From assembly GCA_948144175.1 (NCBI GenBank), contig CANXME010002468.1, positions 1 to 64,000 on the forward strand: a stretch of 64,000 nt of DNA. The letters are read 5' to 3'. Of the stretch, positions 1-12,290 are shown piece after piece. The notes beneath the pieces were generated by a model. It was given only the letters and a program-made list of their open reading frames with translations. It ran no database searches and was not told where the DNA came from. This DNA is from Closterium sp. NIES-65. Taxonomy: Eukaryota > Streptophyta > Zygnematophyceae > Desmidiales > Closteriaceae. The translations under genes and the position numbers were made by a program. Position 1 is the first letter of the stretch, and each line of letters opens with the position of its first letter.

Positions 1-1385
1 CGGCCTAGCGTGTGCAAAATAGCAAGAACAAGGCCTAGCGAGTGCAACATTGCAAGAACAAGGGCCTAGCGTGTGCAAAATTGCAAGAACAAGGCCTAGC
101 GAGTGCAAAATTGCAAGAACAAGGGCCTAGCATGTGCAAAATAGCAAGAACAAGGGCCTAGCGTGTGCAAAATAGCAAGAACAAGGGCCTAGCGTGTGCA
201 AAATAGCAAGAACAAGGGCCTAGCGAGTGCAAATTTGCAAGAACAAGGGCCTAGCGTGTGCAATGTTCAAGAACAAGGGCCTAGCGTGTGCAAAAAAGCA
301 AGAACAAGGGCCTAGCGAGTGCAAAATTGCAAGAACAAGGGCCTAGCGAGTGCAAATTGCAAGAACAAGGGCCTAGCGTGTGCAAAATTGCAAGAACAAG
401 GGCCTAGCGTGTGCAAATTTCAAGAACAAGGCCTAGCGAGTGCAAATTGGAAGAACAAGGGCCTAGCGTGTGCAAAATTGAAAGAAAAAGGGCTAGCGTG
501 TGCAAAATTGCAAGAACAAGGGCCTAGCGTGTGCAAAATTGCAAGAACAAGGGCCTAGCGTGTGCAAAATAGCAAGAACAAGGGCCTAGCGTGTGCAAAA
601 TTGCAAGAACAAGGGCCTAGTGAGTGCAAAATTGCAAGAACAAGGGCCTAGCGAGTGCAAAATAGCAAGAACAAGGGCCTAGCGAGTGCAAAATTGCAAG
701 AACAAGGGGCTAGCGTGTGCAAATAGCAAGAATAGGGGCCTAGCGAGTGCAAAAGAGCAAGAACAAGGGCCTAGCATGTGCAAAATAGCAAGAACATGGG
801 CATAGCGAGTGCAAAATTGCAAGAACAAGGGCCTAGCGTGTGCAAAATAGCAAAAAAAAGGGCCTAGCGAGTGCAAAATAGCAAGAATAACGGCCTAGCG
901 TGTGCAAAATAGCAAGAACATGGGCCTAGCGAGTGCAACATTGCAAGAGCAAGGGCCTAGCGTGTGCACAATAGCAAGAACAAGGGCCTAGCGTGTGCAA
1001 AATTGCAAGAACAAGGGCCTAGTGAGTGCCAAATTGCAAGAACAACGGCCTAGCGTGTGCAAAACTGCAAGAACAAGGGCCTAGCGTGTGCAAAATTTCA
1101 AGAACAAGGGCCTAGCGAGTGCAAAATTGGAAGAAAAAGGGCCTAGCGTGTGCAAAATTGCAAGAACAAGGGCCTAGCGTGTTCAAAATTGCAAGAACAA
1201 GGGCCTAGCGTATGCAACATTTCAAGAAGAAGGGCCTAGCGAGTGCAGAATTGGAAGAACAAGGGCCTAGCGTGTGCAAAATAGCAAGAACAAGGGCCTA
1301 GCATGTTTAAAATTGGAAGAACAAGAGCCTAGCGTATGCAATATTTCAAGAACAAGGGCCTAGCGTGTGCAAAATTTCAAGAACA

Positions 1386-1945
1386 AGAGCCTAGCAGGTG
1401 CAAAATTGCAAGAACAAGGGCCTAGCGAGTGCAAAATTGCAAGAACAAAGGGCATAGCGTGTGCAAAATTTCAAGAACAAGGGCCTAGCGTGTGCAAAAT
1501 AGCAATAACAAGGGCATAGCGTGTGCCAAATTTCAAGAAAAAGGGCCAAGCATGTGCAAAATTGCGAGAACAAGGGCTTAGCGTGTGCAAAATTTAAAGA
1601 ACAAGGGCCTAGCGTGTGCAAAATTGGGAGAAGAAGGGCCTAGCGTGTGCAACATTTCAAGAACAAGGGCCTAGCAGGTGCAAAATTGCAAGAACAAGGG
1701 CCTAGCGAGTGCAAAATTGCAAGAACAAAGGGCATAGCGTGTGCAAAATTTCAAGAACAAGGGCCTAGCGTGTGCAAAATAGCAATAACAAGGGCATAGC
1801 GTGTGCCAAATTTCAAAAACAAGGGCCAGGCATGTGCAAAATTGCAAGAACAAGGGCCTAGCGTGTGCAAAATTTAAAGAACAAGGGCCTAGCGTGTGCA
1901 AAATTGGAAGAAGAAGGGCCTAGCGTGTGCAACATTTCAAGAACA
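1386..1945 (+). repeat. 280-bp tandem duplication (9 monomers + 1 bp)
   Basis: Two adjacent copies, about 1,386-1,665 and 1,666-1,945, share the same order of variants: GCAGGTGC, then an extra A in ACAAAGGGC, then AGCAATAAC, GTGCCAAATTTC, GGGCCAAG or GGGCCAGG, and a TTTAAAG tail. The offset is 280 bp, which is 9 x 31 plus the single inserted A. Only a few substitutions separate the copies. Confidence 0.85.
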
Positions 1946-4900
1946 AGGGCATAGCGTGTGCAAAACTTCAAGAACAAGGGCCTAGCGAGTGCAAAATTGC
2001 AAGAGCAAGGCCCTAGCGAGCGCAAAGTTGCAAGAACAAGGACCTAGCGTGTGCAAAATTGCAAGAACAAGGGCCTAGCGTGTGCAAAATTTCAAAAACA
2101 AGAGCCTAGCGAGCGCAACATTGGAAGAACAAGTGTCTAGCGTGTGCAAAATTGGAAGAACAAGGGCATAGCGTGTGCAAAATTGGGAGAACAAGGGCCT
2201 AGTGTGTGCAAAATAGCAAGAACAAGGGCCTAGCGAGTGGAAAATTGCAAGAACAAGGGCCTAGCGAGTGCAAAATAGCAAGAACAAGGGCCTAGCGAGT
2301 GCAAAATAGCAAAAACAAGGGCCTAGCGAGTGCAAAATTGCAAGAACAAGGGCCTAGCGAGTGCAAAATAGCAAGAACAAAGGCCTAGCGTGTGCAAAAT
2401 AGCAAGAACATGGGCCTAGCGAGTGCAAAATTGCAAGAACAAGGGCCTAGCGTATGCAAAATAGCAAGAATAAGGGCCTAGCGAGTGCAAAATAGCAAGA
2501 ACAAGGGCCTAGCGTGTGCAAAAAAGCAAGAACATGGGCCCAGCGAGTGCAAAATTGCAAGAACAAGAGCCTAGCGTCTGCAAAATTGCAAGAACAAGGG
2601 CCTAGCGAGTGCAAAATTGCAAGAACAAGGGCCTAGCGTGTGCAAAATTGCAAGAACAAGGGCCTAGCGAGTGCAAACTAGCAAGAACAAGGGCCTAAAG
2701 AGTGCAAAATTGCAAGAACAAGGGCCTAGCAAGTGCAAAATATTAAGAACAAGGGCCTAGCGAGTGCAAAATTGCAAGAACAAGGGCTTAGCGTGTGTAA
2801 AATAGCAAGAATAGGGGCCTATCGAGTGCAAAATAGCAAGAACAACGACCTAGCGTGTGCAAAATAGCAAGAACATGGGCCTAGCGAGTGCAAAATTGCA
2901 AGAACAAGGGCCTAGCGTGTGCAAAAGAGCAAGAATAAGGGCCTAGCGAGTGCAAAATAGCAAGAATAACGGCCTAGTGTGTGCAAAATAGCAAGAACAT
3001 GGGCCTAGCGAGTGCAAAATTGCAAGAACAAGGGCCTAGCGCGTGCAAACGTTCAAGAAAAAGGGCATTGTGTGTGCAAAATAGCAATAAAAAGGGCCTA
3101 GCGAGTGCAAAATAGCAAGAACAAGGGCCTAGCGTGTGCAAAATAGCAAGAACATGGGCCTACCTAGTGCAAAATTGCAAGAACAAGGGCCTAGCGTGTG
3201 CAAACGTTCAAGAAAAAGGGCCTAGCGTGTGCAAAATAGCAAGAAAAAGAGCCTAGCGTGTGCAAAATTGCAAGAACAAGGGCCTAGCGTGTGCAAAATA
3301 ACAAGAACATGGGCCTAGCGAGGGCAAAATTGCAAGATCAAGGGCCTAGCATATGCAAAATTGCAAGAACAAAACCCTAGCGAGTGCAAATTTGCAAGAA
3401 CAAGGGCCTAGCGTGTGCAAACGTTCAAGAAAAAGGGCCTAGTGTGTGCAAAATAGCAAGAAAAAGGGCCTAGCGAGTGCAAAATAGCAAGAACAAGGGC
3501 CTAGCATGTGCAAAATAGCAAGAACATGGGCCTAGCGAGTGCAAAATTTCAAGAACAAGGGCCTAGCGTGTGCAAAATAGCAAGAATAAGGGCCTAGTGA
3601 GTGCAAAATAGCAAGAACATGGGCCTAGCGAGTGCAAAATAGCAAGAGCATGGGCCTAGCGAGTGCAAAATTCCAAGAACAAGGGCCTAGCGTGTGCAAA
3701 ATTGCAAGAACAAGGGCCTAGCGAGTGCAAAATTGTAAGAACAAGGGCCTAGCGTGTGCAAACGTTCAAGAAAAAGGGCCTAGCGTGTGCAAAATAGCAA
3801 GAACAACGGCCTAGCATGTGCAAAATAGAAAGAACATGGGCCTAGCGAGTGCAAAATTGCAAGAACAAGGGCCTAGCGTGTGCAAAATAGCAAGAATAAG
3901 GGCCTAGCGAGTGCAAAATAGCAAGAATAACGGCCTAGCATGTGCAGAATAGCAAGAAAATGGGCCTAGCGTATGCAAAATTGCAAGAACAAGGGCCTTG
4001 CGAGTACAAAATTGCAAGAACAAGGGCCTAGCAAGTGCAAAATAGCAAGAACAAGGGCCTAGCGTGTGCAAAATAGCAAGAACAAGGGCCTAGCGCGTGC
4101 AAATTTGCAAGAACAAGGGCCAAGCGTGTGCAAAATTGCAAGAGCAAGGGCCTAGCGTGTGCAAAATTGCAAGAACAAGGGCCTAGCATGTGCAAAATAG
4201 CAAGAACAAGGGCCTAGCGCGTGCAAAATTGCAAGAACAAGGGCCTAGCGTGTGCAAAATTGCAGGAAAAAGGGCCTAGCGTGTGCAAAATTTCAAGAAC
4301 AAGGGCCTGGCATGTGCAAAATTGCAAGAACAAGGGCCTAGCGTGTGCAAAATTTCAAAAACAAGAGCCTAGCGAGCGCAAAATTGGAAGAACAAGTGTC
4401 TAGCTTGTGCAAAATTGGAAGAACAAGGGCATAGCGTGTGCAAAATTGAAAGAACAAGGGCCTAGTGTGTGCAAAATTGCAAGAATAAGGGCCTAGCGAG
4501 TGCAAAATTTCAAGAACAAGGGTCTAGCCAGTGCAAAATAGCAAGAACAATAGCCTAGCGAGTGCAAAATAGCAAGAACAAGGGCCTAGCGAGTGCAAAA
4601 GTGCAAGAACAAGGGCCTAGCGAGTGCAAAATAGCAAGAACAAGGGCCTAGCGTGTGCAAAATAGCAAGAACATGGGCCTAGCGAGTGCAAAATTGCAAG
4701 AACAAGGGCCTAGCGTGTACAAAATAGCAAGAATAAGGACCTAGCGAGTGCAAAATAGCAAGAACAAGGGCCTAGCGTGTGCAAAAAAGCAAGAACATGG
4801 GCCTAGCGAGTGCAAAATTGCAAGAACAAGAGCCTAGCGTCTGCAAAATTGCAAGAACAAGGGCCTAGCGAGTGCAAAATTGCAACAACAAGGGCCTAGC

Positions 4901-5458
4901 GTGTGCAAAATTGCAAGAACAAGGGCCTAGTGAGTGCAAACTAGCAAGAACAAGGGCCTAAAGAGTGCAAAATTGCAAGAACAAGGGCCTAGCGAGTGCA
5001 AAATAGCAAGAACAAGGGCCTAGCGAGTGCAAAATTGCAAGAACAAGGGCCTAGCGTGTGCAAAATAACAAGAATAGGGGCCTAGCGAGTGCAAAATAGC
5101 AAGAACAACGGCCTAGCGTGTGCAAACTAGCAAGAACATGGGCCTAGCGAGTGCAAAATTGCAAGAACAAGGGCCTAGCGTGTGCAAAATAGCAAGAATA
5201 AGGGCCTAGCGAGTGCAAAATAGCAAGAATAACGGCCTAGTGTGTGCAAAATAGCAAGAACATGGGCCTAGCGAGTGCAAAATAGCAAGAACAAGGGCCT
5301 AGCGTGTGCAAACGTTCAAGAAAAAGGGCATTGAATGTGCAAAATAGCAATAAAAAGGGCCTAGCGATTGCAAAATAGCAAGAACAAGGGCCTAGCGTGT
5401 GCAAAATAGAAAGAACAAGGGCCTAGCGAGTTCAAAATTGCAAGAACAAGGGCCTAGC

Positions 5459-7240
5459 GAGCGCAAAATTGGAAGTACAAGTACCTAGCATGTGCAAAAT
5501 TGCAAGAACAAGGGCCTAGCGTGTGCAAAATTTCAAGAACAAGGGCTTAGCGTGCGCAAAAGTTCAAGAATAAGGGCCTAGCGGGTGCAAAATTGCAAGA
5601 ACAAGGGCCTAGCGTGTGCAAAATTGCAAGAACAAGGGCCTGGCGAGTACAAAGTTGCAAGAACAAGGGCCTAGCGTGTGCAAAATTGCAAGAACAAGGG
5701 CCTAGCGTGTGCAAAATTTCAAGAACAAGGGCATAGCGAGTGCAAAATTGGAAGAACAAGGACCTAGCGAGTGCAAAATTGCAAGAACAAGGGCCTAGCG
5801 AGTGCAAAGTAGCAAGAACAAGGGCCTAGCGAGTGCAAAATTGCAAGAACAAGGGCCTAGCGTATGCAAAATAGCAAGAACATGGGCCTAGCGAGTGCAA
5901 AATTGCAAGAACAAGGGCCTAGCATGTGCAAAAGAGCAAGAATAAGGGCCTAGCGAGTGCAAAATAGCAAGAATAATGGCCTAGCGTGTGCAAAATAGCA
6001 AGAACATGGGTCTAGCGAGTGCAAAATTGCAAGAACAAGGGCCTAGCGTGTGCAAAATTTCAAGAACAAGGGCCTAGCGAGTGCAAATTTGCAAGAACAA
6101 GGGCCTAGCGTGTGCAAACGTTCAAGAAAAAGGGCCTAGCGTGTGCAAAATAGCAAGAATAAGAGCCTAGCGTGTGCAAAATTGCAAGAACAAGGGCCTA
6201 GCGTGTGCAAAATAACAAGAACATGGGCCTAGCGAGGGCAAAATTGCAAGAACAAGGGCCTAGCGTGTGCAAAATTGCAAGAACAAGGGCCTAGCGAGTG
6301 CAAAATTGCAAGAACAAGGGCCTAGCGTGTGCAAACGTTCAAGAAATAGGGCCTAGTGTGTGCAAAATAGCAAGAAAAAGGGCCTAGCGAGTGCAAAATA
6401 GCAAGAACAAGGGCCTAGCATGTGCAAAATAGCAAGAACATGGGCCTAGCAAGTGCAAAATTGCAAGAACAAGGGCCTAGCGTGTGCAAAATAGCAAGAA
6501 TAAGGGCCTAGTGAGTGCAAACTAGCAAGAACAAGGGCCTCGCGTGTGTCAAATATCAAGGACATGGGCCTAGGGAGTGCAAAATTGCAAGAACAAGGGC
6601 CTAGCGTGTGCAAAATTGCAAGAACAAGGGCCTAGCGAGGGCAAAATTGCAAGAACAAGGGCCTAGCGTGTGCAAAATTGCAAGAAAAAGGGCCTAGCGA
6701 GTGCAAAATAGCAAGAACAAGGGCCTAGCGTGTGCGAAATAGCAAGAACATGGGCCTAGCGAGTGCAAAATTGCAAGAACAAGGGCCTAGCGTGTGCAAA
6801 ATTGCAAGAACAAGGGCCTAGCGAGCACAAAATTTGAAGTACAAGTACCTAGCATGTGCAAAATTGCAAGAACAAGGGCCTAGCGTGTGCAAACTTTCAA
6901 GAACAAGGGCTTAGCGTGCGCAAAAGTTCAAGAACAAGGGCCTAGCGGGTGCAAAATTGCAAGAACAAGGGCCTAGCGTGTTCAAAATTGCAAGAACAAG
7001 GGCCTAGCGAGTGCAAAATTGCAAGAACAAGGGCTTGGCGAGTGCAAAGTTGCAAGAACAAGGGCCTAGCGTGTGCAAAATTGCAAGAACAAGGGCCTAG
7101 CGTGTGCAAAATTTCAAGAACAAGGGGATAGCGAGTGCAAAATTGGAAGAACAAGGACCTAGCGAGTGCAAAATTGCAAGAACAAGGGCCTAGCGAGTGC
7201 AAAATAGCAAGAACAAGGGCCTAGCGAGTGCAAAATTGCG
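5459..7240 (+). repeat. 1.36/1.40-kb duplicated block (44-45 monomers)
   Basis: The rare run GAGC(G/A)CAAAATT(G/T)GAAGTACAAGTACC is at 5,459 and again at 6,823 (offset 1,364 = 44 x 31). Downstream, the GTGCGCAAAAGTTC monomer and its followers recur at 1,395 = 45 x 31 because the second copy holds one extra monomer. A related GAAGTGCAAGTACC monomer sits near 8,590. Confidence 0.8.
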
Positions 7241-7539
7241 AAAACAAGGGCCTAGCGTGTGCAAAATAGCAAGAACATGGGCCTAGCGAGTGCAAAATTG
7301 CAAGAACAAGGGCCTAGCATGTGCAAAATAGCTAGAACAAGGGCCTAGCGTGTGCAAAATAGCAAGAACATGGGCCTAGCGAGTGCAAAATAGCAAGAAC
7401 AAGGGCCTAGCATGTGCAAAATAGCAAGAATATTGGCCTAGCGTGTGCAAAATAGCAAGAACAAGGGCCTAGCGAGTGCAAAATTGCAAGAACAAGGGCC
7501 TAGCGTGTGCAAAATTGCAAGAACAAGGGCCTAGCGAGT

Positions 7540-7970
7540 GCAAATTGCAAGAACAAGGGCCTAGCGTGTGCAAACGTTCAAGAAGAAGGGCCTAGCGTGT
7601 GCAAAATAGCAAGAATAAGAGCCTAGCGTGTGCAAAATTGCAAGAACAAGGGCCTAGCGTGTGCAAACGTTCAAGAAAAAGGGCCTTGTGTGTGCAATAT
7701 AGCAAGAAAAAGGGCCTAGCGAGTGCAAAATAGCAAGAACAAGAGCCTAGCGTTTGCAAAATAGCAAGAACATGGGCCTAGGGAGTGCAAAATTGCAAGA
7801 ACAAGGGCCTAGCATGTGCAAACGTTCAAGAAAAAGGGCCTTGTGTGTGCAAAATAGCAAGAAAAAGGGCCTAGCGAGTGCAAAATAGCAAGAACAAGGG
7901 CCTAGCGTGTGCAAAATAGCAAGAACATGGGCCTAGAGAGTGCAAAATTGCAAGAACAAGGGCCTAGCGT
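7540..7970 (+). repeat. Block shared with 29.57-30.00 and 30.69-31.12 kb
   Basis: This run of about 14 monomers has a distinctive order: AACGTTC tail, AAGAATAAGAGCC, a second AACGTTC tail, GGGCCTTGTGTGTGC, GCAATATAGC, AAGAGCCTAGCGTTTGC, GGGCCTAGGGAGTGC, then a third AACGTTC. The same order occurs 22,031 bp downstream, with anchors CGTTC 7,575/29,606 and GCAATAT 7,694/29,725, and once more about 1,117 bp beyond that. It belongs to the L1 subfamily. Confidence 0.88.
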
Positions 7971-8499
7971 GTGCAAACGTTCAAGAAAAAGGGCCTAGCG
8001 TGTGCAAAATTGCAAGAACAAGGGCCTAGCGAGTGCAAAGTTGCAAGAACAAGGGCCTAGCGTGTGCAAACGTTTAAGAAAAAGGGCCTAGTGTGTGCAA
8101 AATAGCAAGAAAAAGGGCCTAGCGAGTGCAAAATAGCAAGAACAAGGGCCTAGCATGTGCAAAATAGCAAGAACATGGGCCTAGCGAGTGCAAAATTGCA
8201 ATAACAAGGGCCTAGCGTGTGCAAAATAGCAAGAATAAGGGCCTAGTGAGTGCAAAATAGCAAGAACTAGGGCCTCGCGTGTGCAAAATAGCAAGGACAT
8301 GGGTCTAGCGAGTGCAAAATTGCAAGAACAAGGGCCTAGCGTGTGGAAAATTGCAAGAACAAGGGCCTAGCGAGTGCAAAATTGCAAGAACAAGGGCCTA
8401 GCGTGTGCAAACGTTCAAGAAAAAGGGCCTAGCGTGTGCAAAATAGCAAGAATATGAGCCTAGCGTGTGCAAAATTGCAAGAACAAGGGCCTATCGTGT

Positions 8500-9170
8500 G
8501 CAAAATAGCAAGAAGATGGGCCTAGCGAGGGCAAAATTGCAAGAACAAGGGCCTAGCGTGTGCAAAATTGCAAGAACAAGGGCCTAGCGAGCGCAAAATT
8601 GGAAGTGCAAGTACCTAGCATGTGCAAAATTGCAAGAACAAGGGCCTAGCGTGTGCAAAATTGGAAGAACAAGGGCCTAGCATGTGCAAAATTGGAAGAA
8701 CAAGGGCCTAGCGTGTGCAAACTTTCAAGAACAAGGGCCTAGCGGGTGCAAAATTGCAATAAGAAGGGCCTAGCGAGTGCAAAATTGCAAGAACAAGGGC
8801 CTAGCGTGTGCAAAATTGCAAGAACAAGGGCCTAGCGTGTGCAAAATTTCAAGAACTAGGGCAAGGCATGTGCAAACTTGCAAGAACAAGGGCCTAGCGT
8901 GTGCAAAGTAGCAATAACAAGGGCCTAGCGTGTGCAAAATTGGAAGAACAAGGGCCTAGCGTGTGCAAAATTTCAAGAACAAGGGCCTAGCGTGTGCAAC
9001 ATTTAAAGAACAATGGCCTAGCGTGTGCAAAATTTCAAGAACAAGGGCCTAGCTAGTGCAAAATTGGAAGAACAAGTGCCTAGCGTGTGCGAAATTGCAA
9101 GAACAAGGGGCTAGCGTGTGCAAAATTGCAAGAACAAGGGCCTAGTGTGTGCAAACTTTCAAAAACAAGG
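8500..9170 (+). repeat. Block paralogous to about 17.81-18.27 kb
   Basis: The order AGAAGATGG, GCGAGGGC, GAGCGCAAAATTGGAAGTGC, GTACC, then GCAACATTTAAAGAACAATGG, then GTGCGAAATTGCAAGAACAAGGGGC appears here and again from about 17,810. The offset is 9,312 at the first anchor (8,511/17,823) and 9,094 at the ATTTAAAG anchor (9,001/18,095), so the downstream copy lacks about 218 bp, close to 7 monomers. Later markers (CCTAGAACAA at 10,301 and 19,257) keep an offset near 9.0 kb, which suggests an old duplication of about 9 kb. Confidence 0.75.
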
Positions 9171-9760
9171 GCCTAGCGAGCGCAAAATTGGAAGAATAAG
9201 TGCCTAGTGTGTTCAAAATTGCAAGAACAAGGGCCTAGCGTGTGCAAAATTTTAAGAATAAGGGCCTAGCGAGTGCAAAATTTCAAGAACAAGGGCCTAG
9301 CGTGTGCAAAATTGGAAGAACAAGGTCCTAGCGTGTGCAAAATTGCAAGAACAAGGGCCTAGCATGTGCAAAATGTTTAGAACAAGGGCCTAGCTTGTGC
9401 AAAATTGCAAGAACAAGGGCCTAGCTAGTGCGAAATTGGAAGAACAAGGGCCTAGTGAGTGCAAAATTGCAAGAACAAGGGCCTAGCGAGTGCAAAATTG
9501 CAAGAACAAGGGTCTAGCATGTGCAAAATTGTAAGAACAAGGGCCTAGCTTGTGCAAAATAGCAAGAACAAGGGCCTAGTGTGTGCAAAATTGTAAGAAC
9601 AAGGGCCTAGCTTGTGCAAAATAGCAAGTACAAGGGCCTAGCATGTGCAAAATTTCAAGAACAAGGGCCTAGCGTGTGCAAAATTGCAAGAACAAGGGCC
9701 TAGCGTGTGTAAAATTGCAAGAACAAGGGCCTAGCGAGTGCAAATTTGGAAGAACAAGGG

Positions 9761-9780
9761 CCTAGAACAAGGGCCTAGCG
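9761..9780 (+). repeat. 13-bp partial-monomer marker (first of 14)
   Basis: A monomer is interrupted so that GGGCCTAG is followed by AACAAGGGCCTAG (or AACAAGAGCCTAG), a 13-bp partial repeat. The same event begins (at CCTAG) at 9,761, 10,301, 11,026, 12,495, 13,748, 14,598, 19,257, 20,941, 22,162, 23,134, 32,967, 33,507, 36,742 and 37,344. All are in the left arm beyond 9.7 kb. It explains why several duplication offsets exceed a multiple of 31 by about 13 (850, 912, 540). It is most simply one event spread by duplication. Confidence 0.9.
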
Positions 9781-11089
9781 GGTGCAAGATTGCAAGAACA
9801 AGGGCCTAGCGTGTGCAAAATAGCAAGAACAAGGGCCTAGCATGTGCAAAAGTGGAAGAATAAGGGCCTAGCGTGTGCAAAATAGCAAGAACATGGGCCT
9901 AGCGAGTGCAAAATTGCAAGAACAAGGGCCTAGCATGTGCAGAATGTCAAGAACAAGGGCCTAGCTTGTGCAAAATTGCAAGAACAAGGGCCTAACGAGT
10001 GCAAAATTGGAAGAACAAGGGCCTAGTGAGTGCAAAATTGCAAGAACAAGGGCCCAGCGAGTGCAAAATTGCAAGAACAAGGGCCTAGCATGTGCAAAAT
10101 TGTGAGAACAAGGGCCTAGCGTGTGCAAAATTGTAAGAACAAGGGCCTAGCTTGTGCAAAATAGCAAGTACAAGGGCCTAGCATGTGCAAAATGTCAAGA
10201 ACAAGGGCCTAGCGTGTGCAAAATTGCAAGAACAAGGGCCTAGCGTGTGCAAAATTGCAAGAACAAGGGCCTAGAGAGTGCAAAATTGGAAGAACAAGGG
10301 CCTAGAACAAGGGCCTAGCGAGTGCAAAATTGGAAGAACAAGGGCCTAGCGTGTGCAAAAGTTCAAGAACAAGAGCCTAGCGGGTGCAAAATTGCAAGAA
10401 CAAGGGCCTAGCATGTGCAAAATTGGAAGAACAAGGGCCTAGCGTGTGCAAAATAGCAAGAACAAGGGCCTAGCGTGTGCAAAATTGGAAGAACAAGGGC
10501 CTAGCGTGTGCAAAATAGCAAGAACAAGGGCCTAGTGTGTGCAAAATTGCAAGAACAAAGGCCTAGCGTGTGCAAGATTTCAAGAACAAGGGCCTAGCAA
10601 GTGCAAAATTGGACGAACAAGGGCCTAGCGTGTGCAAAACTGCAAGAACAAGGGCCTAGCGTGTGCAAAATTGCAAGAACAAGGGCCTAACTTGTGCAAA
10701 ATTGCAAGAACAAGGGCCTAGCGAGTGCAAAATTGGAAGAACAAGGGCCTAGTCGAGCAAAATTGCAAGAACTAGGGCCTAGCCAGTGCAAAACTGCAAG
10801 AACAAGGGCCTAGTGTGTGCAAAATTGTAAGAACAAGGGCCTAGCGTGTGCAAAATTGTAAGAACAAGGGCCTAGCTTGTGCAAAAAAGCAAATACAAGG
10901 GCCTAGCATGTGCAAAATTTCAAGAACAAGGGCCTAGCGTGTGTGAAATTGCAAGAACAAGGGCCTAGCGTGTGCAAAATTGCAAGAACAAGGGCCTAGC
11001 GAGTGCAAAATTGGAAGAACAAGGGCCTAGAACAAGAGCCTAGCGAGTGCAAAATTTCAAGAACAAGGGCCTAGCGTGTGCAAAATTGC

Positions 11090-12290
11090 AAGAACAAGGG
11101 CCTAGCGTGTGCAAAATTTCAAGAACAAGGGCCTAGCGAGTGCAAAATTGCAAGAACAAGGGCCTAGTGAGTGCAAAATTGGAAGAACAAGTGTGTGGCG
11201 TATGCAAAATTGCAAGAACAAGGGCTTAGCGTGTGCAATATTTCAAGAACAAGGGCCTAGCGAGTGCAAAATTGAAAGAAGAATGGCCTAGCGTGTGCAA
11301 CATTTCAAGAACAAGGGGCTATCGTGTGCAAAATTTCAAGAACAAGGGCCTAGCGAGTGCAAAATTGCAAGAACAAGGGCCTAGCGAGTGCAAAATTGCA
11401 AGAACAAGAGCCTAGCGTGTGCAAAATTGCAAGAACAAGAGCCTAGCGTGTGCAAAATTTCAAGAACAAGGGCCTAACGAGTGCAAAATTGCAAGAACAA
11501 GGGCCCAGCGAGTGCAAAATTGGAAGAACAAGTGCCTAGCATGTGCAAATTTGCAAGAACAAGGGCCTAGCGAGTGCAGAATTGGAAGAACAAGGGTTTA
11601 GCGTGTGCAAAATAGCAAGAACAAGGGCCTAGCGTGTTCAAAATTGGAAGAACAAGAGCCTAACATATGCAAAATTTCTAGAACAAGGGCCTAGCATGTG
11701 CAAAATTTCAAGAACAAGGGCCTAGCGGGTGCAAATTGCAAGAACAAGGGCCTAGCGAGTGCAAAATTGCAAGAACAAAGGGCCTAGCGTGTGTTAAATA
11801 GCAAGAACAAGGGCCTAGCGTGTGCAAAATTTCAAGAAGAAGGGCCAGGCATGTGCAACATTGCAAGAACAAGGGCCTAGCGTGTGCAAAATAGCAAGAA
11901 CACAGGCCTAGTATGTGCAAAATTGGAAGAACAAGTGCTTAGCGTGTGCAAAATTTCAAGAACAATGGCCTAGCGTGTGCAAAATTTCAAGAACAAGGGC
12001 CTAGCAAGTGCAAAATTGGAAGAACAAGTGTCTAGCGTGTGCAAAATTGCAAGAACAAGGGCGTAGCGTTTGTAAAATTTCAAGAACAAGGGTCTAGCGA
12101 GTGCAAAATTGCAGAAACAAGGGCCTAGCGTGTGCAAAATAGCAAGAACAAGGGCCTAGCGTGTGGAAAAATTCAAGAACAAGGGCCTATCGAGTGCAAA
12201 ATTTCAACAACAAGCGCCTAGCGTGTGCAAAATTGCAAGAACAAGGGCCTAGCGTGTGCAAAATTGGAAGAACAAGGGGCTAGCGTGTGC
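11090..12290 (+). repeat. Block X, about 1.2-kb higher-order unit, copy 1
   Basis: Block X is defined by an ordered set of rare variants: GTGTGTGGCG or GTGCGTGGCG, GAAAGAAGAATGGCC, AGGGGCTATCG, GGGCCCAGCG, GTGCAGAATTGG, CCTAACATATGC, GGGTGCAAATTGC (30 bp), ACAAAGGGCC (32 bp), CCAGGCATGTGCAAC and TTCAACAACAAGCGCC. Further full or near-full copies lie at about 14.66-15.81, 16.49-17.70 and 24.59-25.74 kb. Partial copies lie at about 13.82-14.14, 23.70-24.24, 26.4-26.95, 27.6-28.16, 28.53-29.3 and 33.87-34.35 kb. Confidence 0.8.

Larger units (their letters stand above)
1..8600 (+). repeat. Left subfamily zone L1 (TAGC / AACGTTC tails)
   Basis: This zone is dominated by A-type (GCGAGTG) and T-type (GCGTGTG) monomers with TTGC and TAGC tails, many with AACATGGG in place of AACAAGGG. 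From about 3,047 on, monomers with an AACGTTC tail followed by AAGAAAAAGGGC appear (for example near 3,047, 3,203, 3,748, 5,310, 6,117, 7,575, 8,067, 8,407). The 13-bp partial-monomer marker of the next zone is absent. The change to the next subfamily near 8.6-8.9 kb is gradual, so this boundary is approximate. Confidence 0.75.

Noticed and set aside
319-558. Open frames of about 60-100 codons with a repeating, cysteine-containing peptide, on both strands throughout the window
   Set aside because: They are the satellite read through its three phases (31-residue period). They begin and end wherever CTAG is mutated or a 1-bp indel shifts frame, occur in overlapping frames and on both strands over the same DNA, and have no ribosome-binding, promoter or splice context. 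None is annotated as a gene.
3369-3378. AAACCCTA near 3,370 as another telomere-like tract
   Set aside because: It is one partial heptamer that arises from two substitutions in AAGGGCCTAG (to AAAACCCTAG). The monomer length is unchanged, unlike the two-unit tracts at 32,257 and 39,068.
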